A stretch of DNA of 64,000 nucleotides from Corticium candelabrum (Eukaryota > Porifera > Homoscleromorpha > Homosclerophorida > Plakinidae), in contig NC_085103.1 in NCBI RefSeq assembly GCF_963422355.1, positions 541,682 through 605,681 of the forward strand. The letters are read 5' to 3'. The notes beneath the pieces are model-generated. The model had not been told where the DNA came from. It searched no databases and saw only the letters and a program-made list of their open reading frames with translations. Positions 1 to 13,200 of the stretch are shown one piece after another; position 1 is the stretch's first letter, and each line of letters opens with the position of its first letter. The position numbers were made by a program, and so were the translations under genes.

Positions 1-1430
1 TATTACCCTCCCACCTTGGTTGAATCAATCATTTATTGTTCACCTGAAACGTGACTGAGCATCATAGAAAGACGTCATGAAAGAAATGTGCATGGTTTTT
101 GACTTTACGTATCAGACTGAAGTAATCATTGCTATAAATTGGTACTTTTATGACAGAACCTTGGATAATAGAACGCCACATTTGGATAATTGAACGCAAA
201 ATGCTATAGTAGCTCGTCACTGCTACGTAATATTGTGCAAGTGCAAAGCAGCATCAAGGGTTACAAAGCACTTTAAGTAATGCTCTTTATTGTTTATGTA
301 TTTGATGGAACAGCCTGTATGTATTTAGCCTGGCAAATATTAGTCAACTGCTGTAAGCGTGCTTTCTCCAGTTGAAGCAAATGCACATTATACATTTTGT
401 GTACTAGCCAATGCTGTTATTATTAATTAATACAGTTAAACACATCAGATCAAATGTTGGTTAATTTCAACAATTTGGTAGGTAATTGTACTTAGTTTAG
501 CTAATAATGATCACGGTCTAAAATTCTCCAAATTTGGTGGTCGCCAGAACAATTAAACATAAAGACACGTCTACTTTATTTACAACCAAGCCTACTTTTC
601 CTATGTCAGTGTGTATGGTTTTTCTCTTGTCCTTATTGCCACTTGTAGAAATTAAATGTGGTTTAAATAGATGTAACAAAGCAGCTACCTATAACCCCCT
701 AATCTCTGTTCACGTTGACTTGGCCATGGGAAATCTATGAGAAAGAACAGGATTTTGCATATAATCATATCTCGTCACGTTTGGCCATACATGGCATATT
801 GAGGTAATTAGCCCAACCCACTGTCTCAGCTAAAATTTCGTATTAGTTCCAGATGTCTTGGGAGAGTAAGCAGGAGGTGGTAGTGACCTAATAGCGCTGA
901 GCTGTAACTTACAGCCTACAGTAAAACAGGTCAGTTGCTTGGTCCGACAAACAGACGTGCCATCATGCATAATGCACGTTTCCCTTGGCAAATTCCCGTT
1001 TGCCATCGGCCTGTTTCTAGAGATATCGCTAAAATCCTGTTACTTATGCGCAAACATCGGAACTGTAGCTGCCCTGGTAGATAGATCTTTTCTGTTGTTA
1101 GTACAAATGGAGGATTCTGCGGTTTTACAGTCGGCCAGACCAATGCGAATGAAGAGTAGGACGACCATGTGTAATGCTGCATTGGATCTTGAGGCTACCA
1201 AATGGTCCACGTTCACTCGCCAAATCGCAAATGTTAGTCGCCAATGGCGAGGAGGCGACGGGGAATTTTAAACCTTGAATGATGCTTGTAAGTAAAGGTC
1301 AGGGGAAATAATGGCATCTAAATGAACATTGAAAAAGTTGGAAACTAAAATAACATGGTAAACTTTTATACTTACGCTAACTTTGATAGAGACAGTTAGA
1401 TTTTGACAGCAATGTCTTCGTAACTGGAAC
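1..1430. other. 5' flank, no recognised gene
   Basis: AT-rich non-coding sequence. Short open frames around 534-740 and 939-1271 match nothing I know and lack convincing splice context. The only structure I see is a pogo-like terminal motif near 160-212. The missing PH-GRAM exons of the downstream myotubularin gene were looked for here and not found. Confidence 0.5.
160..212. repeat. pogo-terminus-like motif
   Basis: The string GGATAATTGAACGCAAAATG, preceded by a second copy of GGATAAT(A/T)GAACGC, resembles the ends of pogo/Tigger transposons. A close relative (GGATAATTGAATGCAAAATG) lies at about 27357-27377, on the side of the pogo-like transposase remnant. No transposase accompanies the motif here, so it may be a solo end or a MITE remnant. 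Confidence 0.35.
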
Positions 1431-1438
1431 TCTCCGCC

Positions 1439-1615
1439 TTAAGCGTGGTTCACAATATTGATGCTGACATAGACGTCAATGCCAACAAAAGAAGTGAATC
1501 CTATTTCAGGGTCAGCATCAGCATCAACATCAAGGATGCCGCCGCCGATAAGGCGGTGTCTTTGAAGTTTAACACTCAGCTGAGCGTCAGCATCATATTG
1601 TAAACCAGGCTTTAA
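1439..1615. mobile_element. short TTAA-flanked inverted-repeat element (MITE)
   Basis: The left end reads TTAA-GCGTGGTTCACAATA followed by TGATGCTGAC. The right end, reverse-complemented, reads TTAA-AGCCTGGTTTACAATA followed by TGATGCTGAC, so about 27 bp are inverted-repeated at the two ends of a ~170-bp non-coding unit. TTAA at both borders is the target typical of piggyBac- and Kolobok-type transposons. No coding capacity; non-autonomous. Confidence 0.55.
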
Positions 1616-1711
1616 ACTGTATGGTATGGAGGTTTAAAGCTGGACGTTACTGAAATACAGCATAATGAAGTCATGTCTTGATACGCTACACAAATGATGT
1701 CATAGAGATAT

Positions 1712-4700
1712 ATGAAAGCACTTGCAGTGGTATTCTTACAGCATCATGTTTGTGTAGCATTTCATCGTCGACTAAGTGCTATGTCCGTGAATACTGACAG
1801 GAAACATAAAGCCATTAGTCCTTGTGATGGTGAAGATCACATAGTTGAACTACAAGATGTTGCATCATCTGTTGAAACTTTCTCAGAAGAGATCGATGAG
1901 ATGAAAGCAACGAACATCAGTGTGTGTCAGTTTGAGTCTCAGAGTGGCAGTGCAGACTACAGTGTTGCTGCTGGCAATGTTGTTGTTGACATGCCTTGTT
2001 CTTCTGTTATTTCTGCTGCACCTGTGCGCAGTGAGCAGCAGAAAGCATATCTGAAAGCTCGATTGTCTACATCGGCTCAAGCTAGCATTCGTAGCATGAA
2101 GGAACAAATCAAAAGCAGGGCTGTGTTTGGACAACAGAGCAGAAGCGAAAGGTGAGATGAAGGAAGACAGTTACTGCACACATTTATAATTACTTGTTTT
2201 ATTCATTGGTGGCAATTTGTGTAGTGCTGTTGAGCCATTGATCAAATCATTTCATGATCGTCTTGACTACATTTTACTCAATCCTTCAACGCAATCATTT
2301 GCATATGTGGGGTGTGTCTTAATTAACCTAACTGGTTGTGTTGATTGTAAATGTGGAATTTATTTCGTAGTGAATCTGAAGTTTTTGAACATCTTGTTGG
2401 ATGGCAAACATTTGTCAGTGAGGATGAGTTTCAAAGACAGCAGGTTGATGCAACTTTCTTACCGTACTTTGCATCTAGCAGCAGCTCTCTAAGTTGAAAT
2501 CTAGCTAGTTTGTTGCATAACTTGAGACTTTTAACTTATGGGGACAGACTGTTTGGGTAACCTCAACCTATTTAAATGTTAATCAATTAAGTACTGGTGA
2601 ACTGAAAATGCATATAAGAAACATGCTGGACAGTTGTTATCTTCAGCTGAGTTGATGCAATTTAGTAGCAAATTGTTATTTGATGCTGCACGTGTTATTG
2701 CCAACTCAAAGTGTTGTGTAATAAGTGCCACTTTGGTTATTCTTTCGATCTTTCTGTTGTAAAAACGTAATATCTAGCTTCAATTGTCTTACCGATGTCT
2801 AGCACAAGAAGAGGTGTATAGGGTCTAAATACTTGTAATGCTTGTTTTGATCTTTTAGGAGTATAGTCAACTGATCTATTTATACAAGTGTTCATCATGC
2901 ACTTGCTATCAAAACTTATTTTAAATTCTAAGTTTAAGTTTTAATCTACCTGACAATGCATGATGGATCAAAAGCTTTGCTGCATTATGAAAGGCCATTG
3001 CTGAAGAAAATTAATTCAGCTAAAAAATTGGGCATTAAGTATTAACAATGAGCCACGTGTATATGGCAGATGTCTTTATTAATTTTTGGCCATCAATAGC
3101 TCCTGGAATAGTAAAACTCAAATATAGACTGTGCAGTGCAGTTTTTCAGGAGGAATAATGATTAAGGTGATAGCCTAATTCCTTTTTTTAGTACACCGCC
3201 AGTATCTTGATGACTGGTGTCACTAAACTTTCTTGCTGAAATTTTTCTATGATCTAGTGAACGATGCATATGATATTGAACAAAATTATTCATTGTTGGA
3301 TCTGCTTGTATGAGCAATCAAATTGTGTGTGGGGAACCGAGGTTGTGTTTGCTTTAGGTGAATGACAAGTGGAAAGCTTACAAACTGAATTCTTGTTATG
3401 GTTTATGTCCCAGCTATCCTCCGACTCTCTACTTACCAGCAAATCTGAAGGTAGTGTGCCACATGCTGCGAGTGAATTGTATTTCTGTTTGCTTTGTGTC
3501 AGTGTGTGTATTTTTTTGTTTATTTGTTTGTCTGTATTTGTGTTTAGATTATACCTATTTGTAAATGACTGTTACAGCTATGGCTAAAGCAACCATTGGT
3601 GTATTGTGTGTGGGTTTACTTGTTTTTGTTTGTGTGTCTGTATGTTTGTTTGTCTGCTGAATTCATATATTTTTAAATGAGAAATGTTATACTAAACAAA
3701 CCATTGCTAACTAATGTTCTTTGTATCTGCTATTACACGGCTAGTTGATTATATGACATGAAAACAAAAGTTTTATGCGTTTTGTCTGATAGCAATGTTA
3801 TTTGTATCAAATCTTGACAGTCCTTTGTATCTTTGCAATTGACTTGTAGTACAGGCATTATGTGGTTTGACCTTAAACAAATTGCAATACAAACTCTCTC
3901 AACTGTTTCCTACATAGAAAAGTGTGCTCTATAACATACTAAAAGTCTTAGTGAATTCTTTGAGGGGAAGTGAGCGTATCATCTCTGGTAGCGTTCAAAT
4001 TTAGAGCCAACATTCCAGATCTAAGATGCTGATTGGCTTAGGAGGCTATTTCCGAAATCATTTGAGTACTGTTCTAGTCTAGACTAGAGTTCACGCGCTT
4101 TGCGTGCTCTCTGGTTTGGAAGTTCGAGGCTAGCCCCACGTGCAATGCGTTGTGGCAGTCAAATATGTGAAGCAAGGTGAGATAGTACAGTGACCAGCAT
4201 AATTATTGATCCATCTAGATAAATCTAGTGCATGTGACCACAACCATAAATTGAATTAAAGTCTATGGAAGTTCTGCTTCACTAATCTTGTTGCATTTGA
4301 CTCCTGCAGATAAGGCAATAGCAACACATTTTGATGGTCGATTTATCGTTAAATCTAGGCTTTTCCCGAACTCTTCATAGGCATGAGAGAGAGAGAGAGA
4401 GAGGGAGGGGGGAGAGGGAGAGGGAGAGGAGAGGGAGGGAGGGAGGGAGGGAGGGAGGGAGGGAGAGGGAGGGAGGGAGATAGGGAGGGAGGGAGATAGG
4501 GAGGGAGGGAGATAGGGAGGGAGGGAGATAGGGAGGGAGGGAGATAGGGAGGGAGGGAGAGGGAGGGAGGGAGAGAGGGAGGGAGAGGGAGAGGGGGAGG
4601 GAGAGAGAGAGGGAGAGAGAGAGAATGAGTTGCTTGGCGCCTAGCTGACTGAAGTAGTAGACTGTTTAGGCTTTGCTTTCTTTGAGATGTGTTGTGGCTT

Positions 4701-7117
4701 TTATAAAAAAAAGCAGGTTTACGTTTATTGTGACTAATGACATTAAAAAGAATGGTTCGGTACTTAGTCACCTTTTCCTTTGCTCTCTGGATCGCCGCAT
4801 TTCTCCTGGGGACACTTGCTATCAAGTTTTGACTGTGTTGAGGAATTCCCGTTTGTAAGCGTCCCGTATTGCTTCCCAGAGTCATTCTTGTGTTTCAAGA
4901 TGGTGCTGATTAGCGGTTACCTTCAACCAGGGCCACAGGTTTTTATTTGGTTTGGCATCGCATTACTTCAGCTGAAAAAACCACATGCACTTTCAGTCTT
5001 TGAGTGTCCAGGTGCTGGTGTGCTACCATCCACTCACGAGACGACACAGGTGTTCGGCATCAATGTGGCTTCTTACGAGGTCGTCACGTGCAGACACCCT
5101 TTTTCTGAGATAACAAACAATGGATCTCTCAGATAGGGACTTGCTTGTTGCAATGGCAAAGCGTCTGCTCAGCTGCTTCGCAACAGCTTTTCTGTCAGCA
5201 ATGGTGAATCTCTGTAACAAGTGATCATCTTGTGCAATTGTCAGTTTCATTCTCCTGACTGTTTCCTGTAATCGCTACTGCCCGCAGGCGACCTCTTTGG
5301 ACACTTCTGACCTGACCCTCGCAATTTTCCGACAGATATTGCAGTAACGCGTTGGGAAAAGCTGGTTTTGTGTAAGGCTTTGATTTTGCCGCAAGTTTCT
5401 GGACTTAAGTGGCAGACCACGCAGCCTACAGTAAGGAGAGGAAACAGCACAAAATCGTCACGACCAAACAAGAAAACAACTGAATGAATAGGCTGTGCAG
5501 CATGCTGGTTTTGTGCATAAGAGCGTATGGCACCACCCATAAACAGTTGATTTTTTTCAGCGGCACTCGAATCTTTGCAACCGTTTTGCAACAAACCGGA
5601 AGTCAGTGTTTCCTTCGTCTAGAGTACTGTTGACAGAGAACATCTGAAATTTTTATAAGAATTGGCTAAACAGTCCCTAGACTATTGGTAAAACAAGAGA
5701 CAGTCATTGCTCAAGCCCTGAGATGACTGTTGGCATGTGCATGAATCCTGTGATGTCACAGAAAGGTCTTTTGTTGTTTTGCAAAGTAATAAGCTGCTTG
5801 TCTCTCTAATCAAGGCTGTCAAAGGAGTAAGACATTGGCAACAACCCATTGGCATCGGTTGTTGATGTTCTCATCACGTGATTCCTTTGAAAATACAGAA
5901 ATCAACCTCGTACTTGACAGCACCGATTTAGTTAGTTGCCAAACTACCTCAAATCTCTACTCTAAAATTGCTTGTAACCTACAAAGACCAGCTGTGTCGA
6001 AAACAGCATGACCAACCTGAATATCTAAATCATCGTTATTATTTTATTTAATTAACTTTTGCAATAGAACGTGTTTATAGTTTGTACTATATCACATACG
6101 ATAGATGGATCTATAATTATGCCTGTCACTGTATATTGACGCATCAGTCCAAAAGCGAGGATGATGCCTTGTGATCGTTGACCAAGGCTTTTACTGCTTT
6201 AAAGCATGGATTCATGGTTTATGCGGACAATTTGTGGATCATGAGGTGAGATAAATCAACATGATGGTCTCGAGAGTGAAGACAATCTTAGCCAGTTAGG
6301 GTTAGAGTTAGGGTTGGCTTTTAGTTAGGGTTAGCATTTTCTTGAATCTATTCTTTGCACCCTTTTGTCTGTCTCTGCTCAATTTATGGTTAAGTCCTTG
6401 CTCTGCCCCTTTCAGTCTGCCCAATCCATGCATTGTCTCAATCCATTCTTTGCACCCTTCAGTCTGTCTCTGCTCAATTTATGGTTAAGTCCTTGCTCTG
6501 CCCCTTTCAGTCTGCCCAATCCATGCATTGTCTCAATCCATTCTTTGCACCCTTCAGTCTGTGAATTCCATGGTTTGAGCTAGCTTGTCATGCAAAGCAT
6601 GGATCTGTGCTTGAGCAAAGATTGTCCAGATGTAAGCTTTGTGCCTAACATGTTTATTGATCAGGTGCAATCTGGAGTAGTGAGAGTGCATTCCCACAAA
6701 AGACTAGCGTTATAAAGAAGAGGCACTATAATGCTAGAGTGCATTTGTCTTCCAATATGCCAGACCTTGTCTGAAATATGTAACAATGAAATTAGAGTCT
6801 TAATTAAATGAGATGTCAAGTTACATGCAGGGAAGAATTGAAAATGAATTCATCAGAAAAGCTGTTGAATATAAGTTTGACTTTAACCTTTGTATAAATG
6901 ACTTTGTATAAATAGCAGGAAGTGTTACCTGTGAGATTGCTCTTGTCTTAGCTCCAGAAACAAGTAATAACAGAAGCTGTGTTGCATAAACATACCTCAC
7001 ATAGATTGAGTCCAGCAACGTTGGGTGACCAGAGCATGTCACAACATGTAAAATGATGACGTTTCAAAGCTTGCAATGTAGTCGAATCACAGCAACAGTT
7101 TAGTTAGACTTGTTTGT

Positions 7118-7215
<98 letters not shown>

Positions 7216-10200
7216 TATGATGTCTGCGTGTGTAGTGTGCATAATTTATCTATCTGCACGCTTGTTTTCGAATTCATTCATGCATCATTGTCTGTCTAAT
7301 AGGATGAGACGATTCGGCTGTGTGCTGAGTTTAGGAGCAAGGTATTTGTGTGCAATTTGATGAACTACACTGTTATTTAAAGTCAAGGTCATGGTTGTTA
7401 ATAGTGTCGGCTACCTGTGCTGTCTTGGTTTAATCATCGGCTCGGTAATTTTATGATGCGAAGTGCACAACCGAAACCTGGTGCTATGGGAAGAGTAAGT
7501 CTGTGTCTTGCTTTTATTGGTTTGCTTGTATTTAGTCCAAGTTTTGTATCTAGTTCTCAGTAGAAGATGAACATCTTATTGAGGCAGCACGCCTGTGTCA
7601 TCCTGAGTCATCAACTTTGGTTATATTTGATGCTCGATCTCAAGTAGCAGCTGGAGGTAATATGTTAAAGGTAATCAAATGATTGGTCCTTTCCAGTTGA
7701 TTTGGTTGGTATACTGTTGTGTTAAGGGGTTGGGAACGGAGAATACAATTCGGTATCGTAACTGCAGGCTACTCCATCTTGATATTGGTAATATTCATGC
7801 AATGAGAGAGAGTATTGACAAACTGAGGAGTGCTGTGTGTGAAAGAACAACAGAGCTTCGTTGGCTATCAACACTGGAGGACACACAATGGCTTAAACAC
7901 ATTGCCACTATTCTCACTGTAAGCTGATCAACTCTTGTATTGCAGTACTATACGTCCACCCTCAACATTCTTTTCTTTTCTTTTTCAAGTTGTCTTGTAA
8001 TTGTTTTTATTGTATTTCTTGTGAAGGGTGCGACTACTGTAGCTCGTTATGTGGCTGAAAAAGGAGCTGGAGTACTTGTTCATTGTAGCGATGGATGGGA
8101 TCGTACATCCCAGCTCACTTCTTTATCGCAGCTCATGTTGGATTCTTATTACAGAACTTTTGAAGGCTTTAAGGTGCAGTCTAAAAAGTGTGTTGGGTAC
8201 GTTATTGAATCTATTTGTTAGTTTGCATTATGGTAAAAAGCCAAAAAGCTAGAAGGGTGTTGGTGCAAGTTGCTAAACAAAGCAAGTCTGTTAAGGGCTT
8301 TATTTCAATGTTTGAGCTAGGGTGTACCTCACTTAGTAAATGTGTTTACTTGGCTTTAGAGAGACAGCAATTTCTATTATGGAGGAACCGTTATGACATA
8401 GTAATTGTAATGCATGGAGCTAACGCACATAACAATGTGTAATTTATAGTCTGCAGATATGATTTTGGAGAGACTTTGTAATGATTTTATAGTGGTAGGA
8501 ACCATTGGACACATTTCATGCTACCTCACATTTTTGGCATTTTGTTTTGCATGGTGTAGCAAACGGCTATCCAAGGCTATGCTTGTGTTAGGGAAAGTTA
8601 TGAAAATGTAACCAATTATTCTTTCAGTACACCAACAACAGCAATTAATCTTACTTACAATTGCATGATGCTAATTGATTAATTCTGCTTGAAGCATTGC
8701 TGCAAGCATCTTTTCAATATGGCTTAGTTAGTGAACTTCTTCTTGGTTTTGATAGAGGTGCAGCTGTTGTACACTTTAGGGTTGCTGTCATTCACAAGGT
8801 GTGTGACCAGCTGTTTATAAATGTCGATGAACAAAAAAACATAATTTATTTGACTTTGAAACTGTCCTCATCATTTGCCCAGTTGTAGAGAGAGTGGCCC
8901 TGATAAATCAGGTTGCACAGCAACAGTGATAGGATGATCACTGCAGTAAAACTTATTTGTAGATATGTACAATTTTTTGATAATTGATGAAGAAGTTAAA
9001 CAGTTGAAAGGTAAGTTTGGAGACTTTATAAATGTAGGCTAGTACAAATTATTCTCTGAATGTGAGCTTTATAACTACAGTGGTGCTCAAAAGCAAGTGA
9101 TCCTATAGTAAAATAACCAAAATGGCCGTTGTTAAAGCCCAGAAAAGAATAGTTAGGCTTGTATAAAACTTAAACAATTTGCTAACTCCAAAGCCTCCAG
9201 AAAATTACATAGAAGCTTTAGTCTATTGGTCTAGCTAGATTAAGAGAACTTACTGCAATTGATCAGCCCCTTTAGCAAATGATTTGAACCCTTTTTGAAA
9301 ATTAAATAATTTTAAGGAAGGAGAGTCTTTGGTGCACTGAACAACGTTGTTTCTACGATTTCACTGACAAGTGGAATAGAAAGAGGACATAACGGGAGGT
9401 TAGGTTGAACATAAGCAGTCGCTATCTATTTGCTCACTGTGAATACCTCGAAGAAGGGAACTTTCTGATCATCTTCCAAAACAAATTGTTTAGTGCCACA
9501 ATAATGGAGAAGACTAGAAGACTAGAAGACTACAAGAGGATCAGCAAGCATCTCTGCATTCATCTTTCAACAGTGCAACAAATTGGTTACAAGTGGTGGA
9601 AACTGGGATCAACAGTGACGCTGACTTTGATCTGGCCGCCCATCAATTTGGTCTCTGCGGAATGTCAGAAAATTCTCCGTAAAGCCACAATTCTCCTCGA
9701 ATGTCATCAAAAGATGTACAAGGGTCTCTGAAAGTTGCTGGTATATAGTCAGATGAGCATTGAACAAAGAAGGGTTCACGGGCAAGTGAAAATTAAGGCA
9801 TAAAGCTCTACCATCCAAAAAGCATTGCCAAATGCGTCTTATAGTTTGCTCAACAAACCAACAATATTATTGCGAGCATGTTCTTTGGACATACAAACCA
9901 AATTGAGCTATTTGGCCAAAAAAACAGTGCTTTTTGCGTTTGGTGAGAAAGGAATCCAACTTTTCAGAAAAGATCGTGGTGCAGTATCCTAAGCATGGAG
10001 GCGGCTGTATTATATTTATATATACGTATGCTCTGAGGTGCTGCATTTGGCACAGGTAAACTCGTTATTGTGAAAGGAAAGTGAATTTGTTCAATATTGA
10101 GAATTTAGCCACAAATGTTGCTCTCTATCTGTTGTCAGCTTGGTTTTGATCCAATGTAGGTGTTCCAGCAAGATAACGATCCAAAGCATAGAAGCAATTC

Positions 10201-13200
10201 TGCTCGTTCTTGATTTCAGAACACTTCCGTTTTAGAGTGGCCAAGCCAGAGCACTGACTTAAATCCAATTGAAATGCTCTGGAGAGATAAGAAACAAGCA
10301 AAGCATTCTCATGTTCCAAAAAATTGACAGAATTGAAGACATTTGTTGCTAAAATTCCTGTGGACAGATACAGTAAGCTTATAGAATCATACAAGAATTG
10401 CTTGGTTGATGTAACAGTTGCTAAAGGTGGAGTTACCAAATACTAATAAAGGGTTCACTTACTTTGCAAACAAATATTATGAAACTTGATATTTCTAAAT
10501 TAGATTAATAGCTTCTATGTAATTTTTGTAAAGGGTTAGAAGTTGGCAAATTGTTTTGAGTTGTATACAAACCTAGCTTTTGCTTCTGAGCTTTAATAAC
10601 AGCCATTTTGTTTATTTACTATACTATGGGTTCAAGTAGGTATGTTTGAGTACCACTGTATAGTGTTTTGTGCTCTTTGGTCATGCAAGTGACTAGTGTA
10701 GGAAAAGCAGTGTATACAGATGAGCAGATAACCTTGCACATCGGCATTGTCTCCGTGTAACAAGGGCGAAGGCAGGAGATTGTGAGGTTTCCAATTGATC
10801 TTAATAACATGAGATGTTTATATTTATATCTCAAATGATTATGACAATTTTTATTAATGTCAATATTATTATCCTACAATTTTTCTCTAAGCAACCTATT
10901 CTACGTAGTTCATGACATCATTCCAAATCATTTTAGTCATACGACACAGAACTTTGACTGCCTCTACTTTCAGTAACTATAACTGCAATAACGCATTTTT
11001 AATTTTCTGAGAGGTTTACTTGAATTTGTGGTGATAACGGTAAGTTTAGAAGTCTGGCTTCCCTTGCATGCTTGCCAGCGTCAACTAATGGTTCAAAAAA
11101 AGTTATAGCATTTGACAAAGAAATGATTTTGTAGAGTATGTGTGGAGCAGTATTGCCTGCATTAGCTTCTCTAGGTTTGTCCACTTCTTTGGTGGTGGTG
11201 GTCTTTCAGGCCAATGGCAGGTGATAATGTATATGCCCAAAAACCATGTCTTCTAGAGTTATCCCTGTGTAAGATGAGTGCGTATAGAAGTGGTTTACGT
11301 GTCAAACGTACGAGGAGGTCTGGGGATGAGGCACTATAGACTTTTGGTTAGTAGCTACAGGTATTAGCGTTGGTGGTCATTGCTATTGCAGTGGCATAGG
11401 AAGATGTTCGCGAGCCAGGGGGATGTCATCATGAGTAAGCAAAACTACCTCACTTGCCAGACTGTAATCAAATTTGCAAAATTCACTGGCACAGAAAATT
11501 TAAATTCATACACTGAGCGAGGGGCTTCATCCCCCATCCCGCCACTTCCTACGCCAGTGTATTGTTCAGCCTTTGCCTTATGTTATTTGCATTGAAGTGT
11601 GATTTGTATTTGATTAGTTGCGTATTGTGTGCAGCAGTTGCGTATCCGCTGAGTTAATACAATTGATGAAATAAGAAAGGTAATAGGGCGTTTTCGGTTG
11701 CTGAAAGTTGTTATGTACCATACTCATGTATGGATTCTGCGTGCACACTACGTTCAGGAGATTTGTTGGCTTGAGACAGCACTTAATTAACTGAGCTAGT
11801 AACACTTGTGGCATTATGTTTTGCTTACAATTTCTAAAACCTGCAGTTCTATACTGTTTATACAGTTGTATAGAGCGAAAGTTTGGGTATGCCTTGTATG
11901 ATTTGGTACTTCATGAATGAATGGATTGGTGCCATGCACTACCTCAATACAATGTTTGTTGCAACAAATATAACTTAGCTGCATGCATGAAGCAGCTTGT
12001 CATCCATTGTAAATTCCGGGACTGGCCTTTGCATTTTGTAGCGTCTTCTAGTTATGAGGTTGTGCAAACTAGACGTTAGAACTGGCAAGCAGTGTGCAGA
12101 TTTTTGCTTTTGTATGCTGAAGTTTCCATGGATATTAAATAGCGGTACTGTAACCATGTTTACTGACTGTGGAAGACTGGATTTGGAGGGTGTTTGTTAG
12201 GGGCCAGCAGTATCCAAATCTGTTCAATGCGGGCTTCAGTGTCTGGACTCTACTGCATGTGAATGACGTTCATAATATAAAGGAACTCAGCCTGAACGTT
12301 TATTTGTGTATTCATTTGACCAGGTTATTAAGCTATCTCTGATGGCATGTCTTGCTTTCTAACTCACAAATGGTATGCCTTAGTAGTTTTTTGTTAAATA
12401 ATCAGAATCATTGTGTATCGAAAATGTTACCAATGAATTGTTTAATTGATAGCGTTTTGCCTTGAAGAGTCAATATTAATGAAAGTCTTATTTACTTTTT
12501 CGTCAGTTTTGGATGTTAACATTTTAAATTATACTTTACTTAGCTGCCTCTGAGTAAGGCGGCGGCATTGCAGAGCAGTCTACACCTTTATTCCTTATAT
12601 TGTATAATTATATTATATTGTATAAGTAGTACTACCCCGCCCTATGGGCGGTGGCAATCTGGGAGGTGGCACTCTATCGTTGTACGCCACTTCCGCGAAG
12701 AAGACGCACCTTCCGTGACACACGCACGCAAAATCGGCGCGGTGAGCCGGCTCACTGGGACTGCAGCTGGTGCATCTTGCACTCTGTGGCCTGGCACCGG
12801 CGTAGCGTGGTCCTCAAGTTTGGGGGGGCTAATAAATTAGACCGCAAATCACGCGCATTTCTTACATGCAAAGCCACGCCCATTTTCTACTTTTCTAGCT
12901 CGCAGTTTGTAGACACCTAAGTAAATAGTATCAATTTAAGTTACAAATAAACTGAGGGACTGAGTGCCGTCAGTGTGAGTATAAAGGAGTGGAAACGGTA
13001 TTACAGTCCGTGCCGAAAAGGTTTTCATGGCTCGCTGCGGTCGACAAATTAAATGGCATCTCAATGACAATAGAATCTAGAAGACCAATTCAGTGCAAAC
13101 AGCGTTGACCAACTTTAGAATTTCGTAACATAGCGACAATATAGGATTAGCTAGTTAGCTAGAATAACCTGTGGAGAAAGTACCATGGAGTGCAAGCAAA

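Noticed and set aside
4355..4885. 176-codon minus frame rich in Leu, Pro and Ser
   Set aside because: It is a read-through of the GGGA microsatellite; no domain or splice support.
7121..7360. Cys-Val repeat open frame
   Set aside because: Pure translation of the GT array; its 3' end overlaps the real 39-bp myotubularin exon in another frame.
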